DNA of 64,000 nt from Arthrobacter horti (lineage in GTDB: Bacteria > Actinomycetota > Actinomycetes > Actinomycetales > Micrococcaceae), in contig NZ_JAVALS010000006.1 of the NCBI RefSeq assembly GCF_030731045.1, forward strand, positions 124,001-188,000, in the 5' to 3' direction. Position 1 is the stretch's first letter; the number at the start of each line of letters is the position of its first letter. Shown piece by piece: positions 54,901 through 62,755 of the stretch. The notes beneath the pieces were generated by a model, which was not told the origin of the DNA, made no database searches, and saw nothing but the letters and a program-made list of their open reading frames with translations. The position numbers were made by a program, and so were the translations under genes.

Positions 54901-55724
54901 CCCAGCTCGGCCAGGATCTCGCGGGCCAGGCGGTGAGTCATGTCGCGGCGCCAGGCGCGGAGGCCGTGGATGTCGTCGTGCCAGAGCGTGTCCGGGACCG
55001 CCTCCTTGACGGCGACGGCGAGTGCCGCGGCGTCGGGCAGGCCGGCGGACCGCAGCTGCACCGGCCGCTTGGTGGAGGCCGTGACGGTCAGGACGAACGT
55101 CCCATCCTCATCCAGCCGTCCGATCAGGAGCACGCCGGAGCGGCCGAGCTTGCTCAGGGACAGGCGCCGGAAGGCCACGCGTGCCCGGAGCGCGGCCGCC
55201 GGAAGGAACACGCTGCGCAGCAGCTCACCGGGGGCCAAGACATTCTCCATCTCGCCCGTGACGAAATCGGCCACGGGGACCCGGCGGGAGGAACCGTCCG
55301 GGGACAGGATCAGGGCCACGCCGTCGAGTCCGGCGGCCAGGGAGATCATGGGCCCGGCGGGCAGGGAGGTGCAGATGTTGCCGCCCAGGGTGGACATGTT
55401 CCAGATCTTGAAGGACGCCACGAAGGAGTCGGCGCAGGCGCGAAACAGGGACAGCCCCGGCCACGCGACCCCCTCAGGAGACGTGCCGCCCAGCTCCTCC
55501 GGGAGCGCGTAGACGCGGGCCACGGTGCAGGTGGCGGCGAGGTCCAGTCCGTCTTCGCTTGCAGTCACGGGCTCCCAGCCGGCCTCATGCAGGCTGAGCA
55601 GGCGCTTGAGCGTGCTGCTGCCGTACGAGTAGAGGACCGTGCCGCCTGCCAGCCAGGCGTCCCCGTCGCGCCACTGCGCGGGGTCGTCGGTGGCCACCAC
55701 CTGCTCGATGGTGTTCATGTCCAT
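51906..55724 (-). CDS. Xanthine dehydrogenase-family single-chain enzyme, domain order FAD-2Fe2S-Mo
   Basis: 1272-aa molybdenum hydroxylase. Residues 1-~300 form the FAD domain (CoxM-like; SFKIWNMSTLGGNICTSLPAGP seen in parts). Residues ~330-490 hold both [2Fe-2S] clusters: CDGGDCGACTVHVDG plus C, then CGFCTAG and CRCTGY. The remainder is the molybdopterin domain with GGFGGKQE, RGYGLSQM and SMSESPF (the active-site Glu). Usual orders are 2Fe2S-FAD-Mo in one chain or separate subunits, so this permuted fusion is unusual. A palindromic repeat encodes the linker (residues ~303-328). Start ATG 55724 has GGAGG five bases away. Hypoxanthine/xanthine oxidation to urate is inferred from the cluster. 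Confidence 0.88.
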   Translation of the reverse strand: MDMNTIEQVVATDDPAQWRDGDAWLAGGTVLYSYGSSTLKRLLSLHEAGWEPVTASEDGLDLAATCTVARVYALPEELGGTSPEGVAWPGLSLFRACADSFVASFKIWNMSTLGGNICTSLPAGPMISLAAGLDGVALILSPDGSSRRVPVADFVTGEMENVLAPGELLRSVFLPAAALRARVAFRRLSLSKLGRSGVLLIGRLDEDGTFVLTVTASTKRPVQLRSAGLPDAAALAVAVKEAVPDTLWHDDIHGLRAWRRDMTHRLAREILAELGGEPLTDGDGDVVVSGDFWPPAPLSAPATLAETVDFPSDSGLNPLFQRKNTVSAEGQGTERAGAIIINGAPATVEPRAGQCLRTFLREQGNTGVKKGCDGGDCGACTVHVDGKPVHSCIYPAAVAGGHEVTTIEGLAATCSHGDDDDAAPAAADALHPMQRQFLQTQGFQCGFCTAGMIMTAATFSEEQKENLPRNLKGNLCRCTGYRAIADSIAGDSLSEEARRDNEGRSGGMGDNVPAPAGPGVVTGQVKYTLDVDPEDFPGLLHMKLLRSPHAHARVLSIDTAAALAVPGVVRVFTSEDVPDLYYSTAQHELVEDDPDDMRMLDTVVRFIGQRVAAVVADSVQAAEAGVRALAVEYEVLPAVFTPEEAILPGAPLVHGEKDGEVARISRPAENVLAELHSELGDVESAFAAADFVHEKEYRTHRVQHVALETHCSIAWVEDGVLTVRSSTQVPFLSQRTLARVFDRPRDSVRVFTGRVGGGFGGKQEVITEDLASLAALELGVPVQLEFTRTEQFTATTTRHPFHMKVKAAATKDGTLTALQLDVLTNTGAYGNHGPGVMFHGCGESVAVYNCANKKLDARAVYTHTVPAGAFRGYGLSQMIFAVESAMDEVAHGIGMDPWEFRRRNMVRKGDPMLSSHSEPEEDVLYGSYGLDQCIELAEDALRRGAEREASFGETLGDDWLVGEGSALSMIDTVPPRGHFSHSRVSLTDAGRYLVEFGTAEFGNGTTTVHTQLAAEALGTSTTAVDFRQSDTAIVGHDTGAFGSTGTVVAGKATLIAATALAERLRGLGAELLGAPVTDCTLGPDGVTHHSGTVSLEALHTAAVERGISLVSDGEWGGTPRSVAFNVHGFRVAVSRVTGEIRILQSVQAADAGKVVNPRQCRGQVEGGIAQALGAALYEAVRIDQTGKVFTDILRQYHIPTFADTPRSEVYFAQTADATGPLGAKSMSESPFNPVAPALANALRNATGLRFSTLPLTQDSVYLALKDAGLAIA
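54741..54813. repeat. Palindromic repeat inside the xanthine dehydrogenase gene
   Basis: The 13-mer CGCTGAAACAGTG occurs twice directly (54741-54753 and 54760-54772) and once inverted (CACTGTTTCAGCG, 54801-54813), with an inner CAGTGG/CCACTG around TTTAAA. It is in frame and encodes the linker between the FAD and [2Fe-2S] domains, with no stop codon in the coding frame. Confidence 0.85.
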
Positions 55725-55817
55725 GGCATCCTCCTCAAGGTGCTGCGCCGGTTCCCTGTGCCTCATCGCACCCCGGGGAACCGGCTCTCGTCAATGCTGT
55801 TGTTCGTCGGTGTGAAG

Positions 55818-56990
55818 TCAGTGGTGGATGGGCCCCGCACCGCGGGACAAGGAGATCCCGGACGGGAACGCTCCGTCCACCGGGCCACGCCGGATCACCG
55901 CCACGAGCTCGGCGGCGATGGACACGGCCACTTCGCCCGGGGTCACGGCCCCCAGGTCCAGGCCGATCGGCGAGTGGAGCCGGTCCAGCAGACCGGGTTC
56001 CAGCCCCTGCTCCAACAGGGCGGCACGCCGGTGCCGGTCGCTCCGCCGGGAACCGAGCGCCCCTACGTAAGCGAGGTCCAGGCGGAGCCCCTCCGTCAGG
56101 AGCGGCACATCGAATTTGGGGTCGTGGGACAGGACGCACAGAATGCTGCGCTCGTCCAGAAGTCCCTGTGCGGCCTGCTCCGCCAGGTAGCGGTGCGGCC
56201 AGGAGCGCTCCACGGCGTCCGCCGCGGCGAAACGCTCCTGCGCCGCGAAGCTCTGCCGCGCGTCACAGAGCGTGACGTCATACCCCAGGAGTTTCAGGGC
56301 CGGGATCAGCGCCTCGGAGAAGTCGTTGGCGCCCACGACGACGGCGCGCGGCGCCGGGAGGCGGCTCTCCACGAAGAGCTCCACGGGCTGGGCGTCGGTG
56401 CCGTGGCAGCCGAGCGGCGGCGCCACCCGGACCAGGCCGGACACGCCCTGCCGGATGAGGGCCTCCACCGAGGCGAAGGCCCTCTCCAGGACCTCGTCCT
56501 GCACGAGCGAGGCCTCGGCACCCAGGCCGAGCAGCGTCACCCAGGCAACCCGGGGCAGGGTGCGCACCACGGACGGCGCGGAGACCGCGAGGGTGGCGAC
56601 GGCGTCGTCGTCGTTCCCGTCCAAGCGGCGCACGAGTGCGACGGGCGCCGACTCAAGCGCCTCCCGCGCCTGGGCGTCCAGGCGGCTGAGGTGCACTTCC
56701 AGCTCGCCGCCGCAGCTGAGCCCGACGGCGAACGCGTCCTCGGCGCTGTAGCCGAAGCGTTCACGCCGGACGCCGCCGCAGGCCAGGACGTCCTGGGCCG
56801 CGGCGACGACGGCGCCCTCCACGCAGCCTCCGGAGAGGCTGCCGAGGATCTGGCCGCCCGCGGCGACCAGCATGGAGGTTCCGGTGGGGCGCGGTGTGGA
56901 ACCGCTCGCGGCCACGATGGTGGCCACCACCAGTTCCTCACCGGCCAGGGCGGGTGCCCAGGCGCCGAGGTGTCTGCCGAGTTCCAGCAC
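55818..56990 (-). CDS. XdhC/CoxI-family molybdenum cofactor insertion protein
   Basis: 390-aa XdhC: a conserved N-terminal block (GSTPRPTGTSMLV, GGCVEGAVV, LSCGGELEV) and a C-terminal Rossmann domain with PRAVVVGANDFSEAL, LSHDPKFDVPLL and YVGALGSRR. XdhC proteins bind the cofactor, promote its sulfuration and insert it into the dehydrogenase, consistent with the gene just downstream on the same strand, only 93 bases away. GTG 56990 follows GGAGGAGC. Confidence 0.9.
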   Translation of the reverse strand: MLELGRHLGAWAPALAGEELVVATIVAASGSTPRPTGTSMLVAAGGQILGSLSGGCVEGAVVAAAQDVLACGGVRRERFGYSAEDAFAVGLSCGGELEVHLSRLDAQAREALESAPVALVRRLDGNDDDAVATLAVSAPSVVRTLPRVAWVTLLGLGAEASLVQDEVLERAFASVEALIRQGVSGLVRVAPPLGCHGTDAQPVELFVESRLPAPRAVVVGANDFSEALIPALKLLGYDVTLCDARQSFAAQERFAAADAVERSWPHRYLAEQAAQGLLDERSILCVLSHDPKFDVPLLTEGLRLDLAYVGALGSRRSDRHRRAALLEQGLEPGLLDRLHSPIGLDLGAVTPGEVAVSIAAELVAVIRRGPVDGAFPSGISLSRGAGPIHH

Positions 56991-57023
56991 CGCGCTCCTC
57001 CTTCCTTTCCGTCGTTCCGTCGA

Positions 57024-58553
57024 TCAGGCGCCCATGAGGGCGTTGATGGGCCCGCGGGCGAAGTAGACCAGGAAGCCCGCGGTCACCACCCACATGAGCC
57101 AGTGGACCTTCTTGGCCTTGCCGGACGCCGTGGCGATGACGGACCAGGAGATGAACCCGGCGCCGATGCCGTTGGCGATGGAGTAGGTCAGCGGCATGGT
57201 CACGATCGTCAGGAACGCGGGCAGTGCCACGGAGAACTTGTCCATCCGGATCTCCCGGATCTGGGCCATCATGAGGGCGCCGACCACCACGAGTGCGCCG
57301 GAAGCGACCTCGAGCGGGACCACGGAGGTCAGGGGCGTCAGGAACATGGACCCGATGAACAGGGCGCCGGTGACCACGGAGGCCAGGCCCGTGCGGGCGC
57401 CCTCACCGATGCCGGCGGCCGAGTCGATGTACACCGTGTTGGACGATCCGCTGTTCACGCCGCCCAGCACCGCACCGAAGCCCTCGATGATGAAGGCGCT
57501 CTTCAGGCGGGGGAAGGTTCCGTCCTTGTAGGACAGGTCCGCGCTCTTGGCCAGGCCGGTCATGGCGCCCATGGCGTCGAAGAAGTTGGTGAACACCAGG
57601 GTGAAGACCAGCATGATGGCGGCCAGGCCGCCGATCCGGCTGAAGGATCCGAAGAGGTCCACCTTGCCCACCAGGGACAGGTCCGGCAGGGAGACGAGCT
57701 GCCCCGAGATGACGGGGGTGTTCAGGTGCCAGCCGCCGGGGTTGGTGGGGCTGGAGGCTCCGATGTGGAAGACCTGCTCGGCGACCACGGCCAGAATGGT
57801 GGTGGCGACGATGCCGATGAGCAGACCGCCCTGGACCTTGCGGGCCACCATGATGCCCATGAGCAGCAGGCCGATGATGAAGATCAGGGTGGGGATGGTG
57901 GCGATGGAGCCGTCCGTGCCGAGCTGGACCGGCGGGCCGCCCTGGGTGCGGGTGACGAAGCCGGAGTCCACGAAGCCGATGAAGGCGATGAACAGGCCGA
58001 TGCCCACGGTGATGGCGGCCTTGAGCTCCTTGGGCACGGCCTTGAAGATGGCCGTCCGGGCGCCGGTGATCCCGAAGAGCACGATCAGGACGCCGTTGAT
58101 GACCACCAGGCCCATGGCCTCGGGCCAGCTGACCTCGTGGATCACGGAGACGGCCAGGAAGGAGTTGATGCCCAGGCCTGCGGCGAGGCCGAACGGCAGG
58201 CGCGCCACCAGGCCGAAGATGATGGTCAGGATGCCGGCGGTGAGGCCGGTGACCGCACCCACCTGGAGGGCCGGCAGCCAGCCGCCCACGACGTCGCGTG
58301 GCGCGCGGTCGGCGGAGAAGCCGCCCAGGATGAGGGGGTTGAGGACCACGATGTAGGCCATCGTGAAGAAGGTGACCACACCGCCGCGGATCTCACGGGC
58401 CACCGTGGAGCCGCGCCGGGTGATTTCGAAGAAGCGGTCCAGAGGGGACAGGCCGCCTGGGCCGGCGTCCTTCCCGCCCTGGGGCTCGTTCAGGGACGTC
58501 CCGCCTTGAATACCGGTCTGGGTTGAATCAGTCTGGGTTGAGGTGATGGACAT
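57024..58553 (-). CDS. NCS2 (AzgA-type) purine permease
   Basis: 509-aa permease of the AzgA branch: N-terminal EITRRGSTVAREIRGGVVTFFTMAYIVVLNP (in parts), GLGINSFLA, FTNFFDAMGAMTGLA and GGVNSGSSNTVYIDSAAGIGEGARTG, with the charged residues usual in TM3/TM8/TM10 of the family. AzgA proteins bring in adenine, guanine and hypoxanthine with H+. Start ATG 58553 (MSITSTQ) with GAGGCGGG upstream. Sits between XdhC and guanine deaminase, matching a guanine/hypoxanthine supply role. Confidence 0.9.
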   Translation of the reverse strand: MSITSTQTDSTQTGIQGGTSLNEPQGGKDAGPGGLSPLDRFFEITRRGSTVAREIRGGVVTFFTMAYIVVLNPLILGGFSADRAPRDVVGGWLPALQVGAVTGLTAGILTIIFGLVARLPFGLAAGLGINSFLAVSVIHEVSWPEAMGLVVINGVLIVLFGITGARTAIFKAVPKELKAAITVGIGLFIAFIGFVDSGFVTRTQGGPPVQLGTDGSIATIPTLIFIIGLLLMGIMVARKVQGGLLIGIVATTILAVVAEQVFHIGASSPTNPGGWHLNTPVISGQLVSLPDLSLVGKVDLFGSFSRIGGLAAIMLVFTLVFTNFFDAMGAMTGLAKSADLSYKDGTFPRLKSAFIIEGFGAVLGGVNSGSSNTVYIDSAAGIGEGARTGLASVVTGALFIGSMFLTPLTSVVPLEVASGALVVVGALMMAQIREIRMDKFSVALPAFLTIVTMPLTYSIANGIGAGFISWSVIATASGKAKKVHWLMWVVTAGFLVYFARGPINALMGA

Positions 58554-58566
58554 GGTGGCACCCGCC

Positions 58567-59052
58567 TCAGTAATCGATCCGGGAGTCGAGCGTGTTCCAG
58601 GTGGAGAACGGGTCCATCCGGTGGGGGCCGTCGGCGGCCAGTTCTTCGCGGACCACGGGCATGAGGTCCCGCGTCTCCGGCTTGTCGAAGTAGTCGTAGA
58701 AGACGGCGTCGTCGAATCCGGCTGAGGCCGCGTCATGGCGGTCCGCGGCGAAGACCACGCGGGAGACGCGGGCCCAGAGTGCGGAGGCGAGGCACATGGG
58801 GCACGGCTCGCAGCTGGTGTACAGCGTGGCGCCGCTCAGATCAAAGGTGCCCAGGGCCGCACAGGCGGTGCGGATCGCCGTGACTTCGGCGTGGGCGGTG
58901 GGGTCGTTGTTCGCGGTGACGCGATTGACGCCTTCGAAGCGGTGGCCGTCGGCGGTGACGACCAGGGCGCCGAAAGGTCCCCCGAGGTTCAGGACATTGT
59001 TGGTTGCCAACTGGACGGCTGCGGCCAGTTCGTGCGTGGCGGTGGTGCTCAT
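58567..59052 (-). CDS. guaD: Guanine deaminase (GuaD, cytidine-deaminase fold)
   Basis: 161-aa zinc deaminase. Zinc-binding HAEVTAI and SCEPCPMCLASALW are seen, and the C-terminal half (FDDAVFYDYFDKP) is like B. subtilis GuaD, in which the C-terminus swaps into the active site of the other subunit. Converts guanine to xanthine and ammonia, feeding the xanthine dehydrogenase. GGGAG lies upstream of ATG 59052. Some tRNA adenosine deaminases look similar, but the GuaD tail and context favour guanine. Confidence 0.9.
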   Translation of the reverse strand: MSTTATHELAAAVQLATNNVLNLGGPFGALVVTADGHRFEGVNRVTANNDPTAHAEVTAIRTACAALGTFDLSGATLYTSCEPCPMCLASALWARVSRVVFAADRHDAASAGFDDAVFYDYFDKPETRDLMPVVREELAADGPHRMDPFSTWNTLDSRIDY

Positions 59053-59443
59053 TGCAGAGACTCCCTTGCGTGGGCTGGAACAGACCGCAAAGAACCCCTG
59101 AAGGCGGGGAGACCAGTCGACCTGTATCCAACGTAGTGCTGTGAAGGATTGTAAGTACGCCTGGTAGATAGCGTCCCGTGATCCGGGGTGCCCGCCTTTG
59201 GCACCAACAAATGTAGCAAGCGGATGTGAGCAGCGCCACAGTTTTTTCGAAATTAGTTTTCCGCCTAACGGAATAGTGGCGCTGATCTGCGGCGATGTCC
59301 CGAAAATTCCCGGCGCGTCCCCCGGGCACCCGCCGTCGTCGTTGACCTCCCACCCCCGCCGGCCCTACGCTGGCCACACCTGGATCAGCAGACAGGGCGA
59401 TAACTGAGCTGGCTTACCGTTTCCCATGGAAAGGACGCTGGCC
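59053..59443. promoter_or_regulatory. Divergent promoter region of the purine cluster
   Basis: 390 bases between guanine deaminase (minus) and 8-oxoguanine deaminase (plus), with an AT-rich block at 59240-59275 that includes TTCCG-N5-CGGAA (59259-59273). Probable regulator sites; no gene is seen. Confidence 0.5.
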
Positions 59444-60799
59444 ATGAGCCGCATCTGGATCAAGAACCCCCTCGCCCTCTACACCGCCTCCGCGGACACG
59501 CAGGACGTCTCCGGCGGACTGGTGGTTCAGGACGGGGTGATCGCCGAACTGCTGAGCGCGGGCCAGAGCCCCGCCGCCCCCGTGGATGAGACCTTCGACG
59601 CCTCCGCGCACGTCGTCACACCGGGTCTGATCAACACGCACCACCACTTCTACCAGACGCTCACACGCGCCTGGGGCCCTGCCGCGAACGCCAAGCTGTT
59701 CCCCTGGCTGCAGAACCTGTACCCGGTCTGGGCGCGCCTGACCCCGGAGAGCCTGGACCTCGCGGTCACGGCGGCACTCGCTGAGCTGCTGCTCTCCGGA
59801 TGCACGACGGCGGCGGATCACCACTACGTCTTCCCCGCCGGCCTGGATGACGCCATCGACATCGAGGTGGGCGCCGTGCGCCGCCTCGGCATGCGCGCCA
59901 CCCTGACCCGCGGCTCCATGACGCTGGGCGAGGAGGACGGCGGTCTGCCGCCGCAGAGCGTGGTGCAGGACGCGGACACCATCCTGGCCGACTCGGAGCG
60001 GCTCATCGCGAAGTACCACTCCACCGCACCGGACGCGGATGTCCACATCGCCTTGGCTCCCTGTTCCCCCTTCTCCGTGACCCGGGAGATCATGGCACAG
60101 AGCGCGGAACTCGCGGCCAGGCACGGGGTCCGCCTGCACACGCACCTGGCCGAGACCCTGGACGAGGAGGACTTCTGCCGCGAGATGTTCGGCCTGCGCA
60201 CGGTCGACTACCTGGAGAGCGTCGGCTGGCTCGGCCCGCAGAGCTGGCTCGGCCACGGCATCCACTTCGACGACGCCGAGGTGGCCCGGCTGGGTGCCGC
60301 GGGCACCGGCGTCGCGCACTGCCCGACGTCGAACATGCGCCTGGCGTCCGGCATCGCCCGAGTGGTGGAGCTCGAGGACGCCGGCGCCCCGGTGGGGCTC
60401 GGCGTGGACGGTTCCGCGAGCAACGACGCATCCAACATGATCCAGGAGGCCCGCCAGGCGCTGTACCTGCAGCGGCTGCGCTACGGCGCGGACATCCCCG
60501 TGGAGCGTGCGCTCGGCTGGGCCACCCGCGGCTCCGCCCGGGTGCTGGGCCGCGACGCCCACCTCGGATCCCTCGAGGTGGGCAAGCAGGCGGACCTGGC
60601 GTTCTTCCGCCTGGACGGCCTGCGCTTCTCCGGCAGCCACGACCCGCTGGCCGCGCTGCTGCTGTGCGGTGCGGACCGCGCGGACCGCGTCATGGTCGGT
60701 GGCGCCTGGCGCGTGGTGGACGGGGAGATCCCGGGCCTGGACCTGGAAGATCTGGTGCGCCGCCACAGTGCGGCTGCGCGCCGCATCGTCATGGCCTGA
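59444..60799 (+). CDS. 8-oxoguanine deaminase-type amidohydrolase
   Basis: 451-aa amidohydrolase with a full metal site: TPGLINTHHHFYQTLTR, HTHLAETLDEE, LGHGIHF and GLGVDGSASNDASN, the last two closely matching 8-oxoguanine deaminases and relatives. Such enzymes remove the 6-amino group of 8-oxoguanine giving urate, so the product feeds the uricase 750 bases downstream. Start ATG 59444 with AAAGGA upstream; ATG 59426 is less well placed. A close alternative substrate is isocytosine or cytosine. Confidence 0.85.
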   Translation: MSRIWIKNPLALYTASADTQDVSGGLVVQDGVIAELLSAGQSPAAPVDETFDASAHVVTPGLINTHHHFYQTLTRAWGPAANAKLFPWLQNLYPVWARLTPESLDLAVTAALAELLLSGCTTAADHHYVFPAGLDDAIDIEVGAVRRLGMRATLTRGSMTLGEEDGGLPPQSVVQDADTILADSERLIAKYHSTAPDADVHIALAPCSPFSVTREIMAQSAELAARHGVRLHTHLAETLDEEDFCREMFGLRTVDYLESVGWLGPQSWLGHGIHFDDAEVARLGAAGTGVAHCPTSNMRLASGIARVVELEDAGAPVGLGVDGSASNDASNMIQEARQALYLQRLRYGADIPVERALGWATRGSARVLGRDAHLGSLEVGKQADLAFFRLDGLRFSGSHDPLAALLLCGADRADRVMVGGAWRVVDGEIPGLDLEDLVRRHSAAARRIVMA

Positions 60800-60810
60800 G
60801 CCGAGGCGAC

Positions 60811-60848
60811 GAAGAGCCCCCGCGCCGACTCTGGCGCGGGGGCTCTTC
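60811..60848. terminator. Bidirectional terminator between the deaminase and the 68-aa gene
   Basis: Perfect 16-bp inverted repeat GAAGAGCCCCCGCGCC and complement, 6-nt loop, between convergent genes. Confidence 0.88.
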
Positions 60849-60893
60849 ACCGTCTTCACGACGGCGGCCGATGCCGCCGTCGTCGTCGTTTCC

Positions 60894-61100
60894 TCAGGAA
60901 CCGGCGGCGGGCTTGCGGAAGAAGGGGAGGCCCTTCACCCAGCGGTTGCCGCGGTTCTTCTCCGCCTCGGCCTCACGGGCCCGGCGGTACGCCGGCAGGC
61001 AGAAATCGGGATCCGTCCCACCGAGAGGCAGGTAGACCTCCTGCGTGCGTGCCTGTGCCGCCAGTTCATGAATCCGCGTGGTGCTGCTGCGATCCTGCAT
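60894..61100 (-). CDS. Small protein of unknown function in the purine cluster, 68 aa
   Basis: Small basic soluble protein on the minus strand, between the deaminase and uricase genes on the plus strand. It has its own AAGGAGAAG ribosome-binding site and ATG 61100. The sequence begins with a helical, charged half and ends with NRGNRWVKGLPFFRKPAAGS. No motif is recognised. Its shared intergenic region with uricase suggests common regulation, and the two genes are divergent, so it may assist or regulate uricase. Unknown otherwise. Confidence 0.7.
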   Translation of the reverse strand: MQDRSSTTRIHELAAQARTQEVYLPLGGTDPDFCLPAYRRAREAEAEKNRGNRWVKGLPFFRKPAAGS

Positions 61101-61202
61101 TGATCTTCTCCTTACCTTCTCGCCCAGGGAGTCCGCCGTCGGGCGGACGATCCGTAGCTGACATTCCGCTCGCTGAACCTTGATGTTTTCGCATTACGGA
61201 AG

Positions 61203-61226
61203 AACTTTTTTGTTCTACGAAAAGTT
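61203..61226. promoter_or_regulatory. AT-rich inverted repeat 1 upstream of uricase
   Basis: AACTTTT at 61203-61209 and AAAAGTT at 61220-61226 flank a core TTTTTTG-TTCTAC that also appears at 61316-61329. Likely a regulator site for the small gene and the uricase gene. Confidence 0.5.
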
Positions 61227-61315
61227 TAGGGAGGGTCGGGCCGGGCCGTCAAGACCCCCAACGGGGCGAACCCTCGGCGCCGGCGGAGCTTGCGAGAGCA
61301 GACTGTCACAAAAAG

Positions 61316-61338
61316 TTTTTTTGAACTACTCAAAAAAA
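61316..61338. promoter_or_regulatory. AT-rich inverted repeat 2 upstream of uricase
   Basis: TTTTTTTGA-ACTAC-TCAAAAAAA, perfect 9-bp arms. It shares TTTTTTG..CTAC with repeat 1 about 110 bases upstream. Two copies in one 450-base region suggest a cooperative operator. Confidence 0.55.
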
Positions 61339-61549
61339 GTGATTTACAACACGGCGGAAGCGTGCCAGGATGGATGCAGTTCGTGATGCAGATCACGAAT
61401 CACCTGAGAGCAGCAGGCAGGGTCGTAATGAGCTGGCATTCACGGATGTCGGCTCTTTTTTTGTAGCCGGGGTCCGCCACAACAGGCGCCTCGCGGCGCA
61501 CGACACTACTCGGTGGACAGTGAAGTCCACCAGGAAAGTTGAGAAGACC

Positions 61550-62464
61550 ATGAGCAGCAGCAACATCGTCCTCGGCAAGAACCAGTACGGCAAGGCCGAG
61601 AACCGCGTCGTCAAGATCACCCGCGACACCGACCGTCACGAGATCGAAGACCTCAACGTCACTTCCCAGCTCCGCGGCGACCTCACCGCGGCCCACATCG
61701 ATGGCGACAACGCCCACGTGGTCCCCACCGACACCCAGAAGAACACCGTCTTCGCCTTCGCCCGTGATGGCATCGGCTCCCCCGAAGAGTTCCTCATCCG
61801 CCTCGCCAACCACTTCACCGGCGAGTTCGAGTGGATCACGGGTGGCCGTTGGGAAGCCGAGCAGTACGCCTGGGAGCGCATCATCGCCAACGGTGAGGAG
61901 CACAACCACTCCTTCGTCCGCAAGGGCCAGGAAGTCCGCAACTCCGTGGTCACCAAGGATGGCGACAACATCTACGTCATCTCCGGCCTGAACGACCTCA
62001 CGGTCCTCAAGTCCACCCAGTCCGGCTTCGTGGGTTACCCGAAGGACAAGTACACCACCCTGCAGGAGACCACGGACCGTATCCTGGCCACCGAGGTCTC
62101 CGCCCGCTGGCGCTACAACAACGAGGCCGTCGCCAACGGTTCGATCGACTTCAACGCCGTCTACGCCGACGTGAAGGCCCTCCTCCTGGAAGGCTTCTCC
62201 GAGGAGTACTCCTACGCGCTGCAGCAGACCCTCTTCCAGATGGCTCAGAAGGTCTTCAACGCTCACCCCGAGATCGACGAGCTGCGCTTCTCCACCCCGA
62301 ACAAGCACCACTTCGTGGTCGACCTGACCCCCTTCGGTCTGGACAACCCGGGCGAGGTCTTCTTCGCCGCGGACCGTCCGTACGGCCTGATCGAGGCCAA
62401 CTTCGAGCGCGAAACCATCTCCGACCCGGGCAACTCCTGGGACGGCATCGTCGGCTTCTGCTGA
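61550..62464 (+). CDS. Urate oxidase (uricase)
   Basis: 304-aa cofactorless uricase that oxidises urate to 5-hydroxyisourate. Motifs seen in both T-fold halves: N-terminal KNQYGKAENRVVKITRD, the catalytic Thr in VVPTDTQKNTVFAFA, HNHSFVRKG, the signature SGLNDLTVLKSTQSGFVGYPKDKY (in parts), ATEVSARWRY and PNKHHFVVDL, with the last residues GFC. These blocks are like those of Arthrobacter globiformis uricase as I remember it. Start ATG 61550 (MSSSNIV) follows GAGAAG; the frame is open upstream without signal. HIU hydrolase and OHCU decarboxylase are not in the window and may follow it. Confidence 0.96.
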   Translation: MSSSNIVLGKNQYGKAENRVVKITRDTDRHEIEDLNVTSQLRGDLTAAHIDGDNAHVVPTDTQKNTVFAFARDGIGSPEEFLIRLANHFTGEFEWITGGRWEAEQYAWERIIANGEEHNHSFVRKGQEVRNSVVTKDGDNIYVISGLNDLTVLKSTQSGFVGYPKDKYTTLQETTDRILATEVSARWRYNNEAVANGSIDFNAVYADVKALLLEGFSEEYSYALQQTLFQMAQKVFNAHPEIDELRFSTPNKHHFVVDLTPFGLDNPGEVFFAADRPYGLIEANFERETISDPGNSWDGIVGFC

Positions 62465-62475
62465 CCCACTGATCT

Positions 62476-62547
62476 CACCCGGGCTGCGCGTCAGGCGCCC
62501 AGAAGTGCCTGCTCTGCACCGCTGCGGCGGCCGGCGCAGCCCGGGTG
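62476..62547 (+). terminator. Terminator after uricase
   Basis: 14-bp arms CACCCGGGCTGCGC and GCGCAGCCCGGGTG with a large (44-nt) loop, starting 12 bases after the uricase stop. Confidence 0.65.
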
Positions 62548-62755
62548 AACCCCTTCACTCACCGCATCCTCGCACCCTCCCGCAGCAACGCTGCCCCGTA
62601 CCGCACCTCGCCGTACCCTGAGTCCACCGTGCGCCCGGCAATGGCGCCCCCGCACGGTCCCCTTTCTTCGGCCCCCGGCTTCCCGCCGACGTCGGCCGTC
62701 CCCGCCGCAATGCCGCGGCCCATCACCACATCATTAGGCAGACAGGAAGTCTGAA

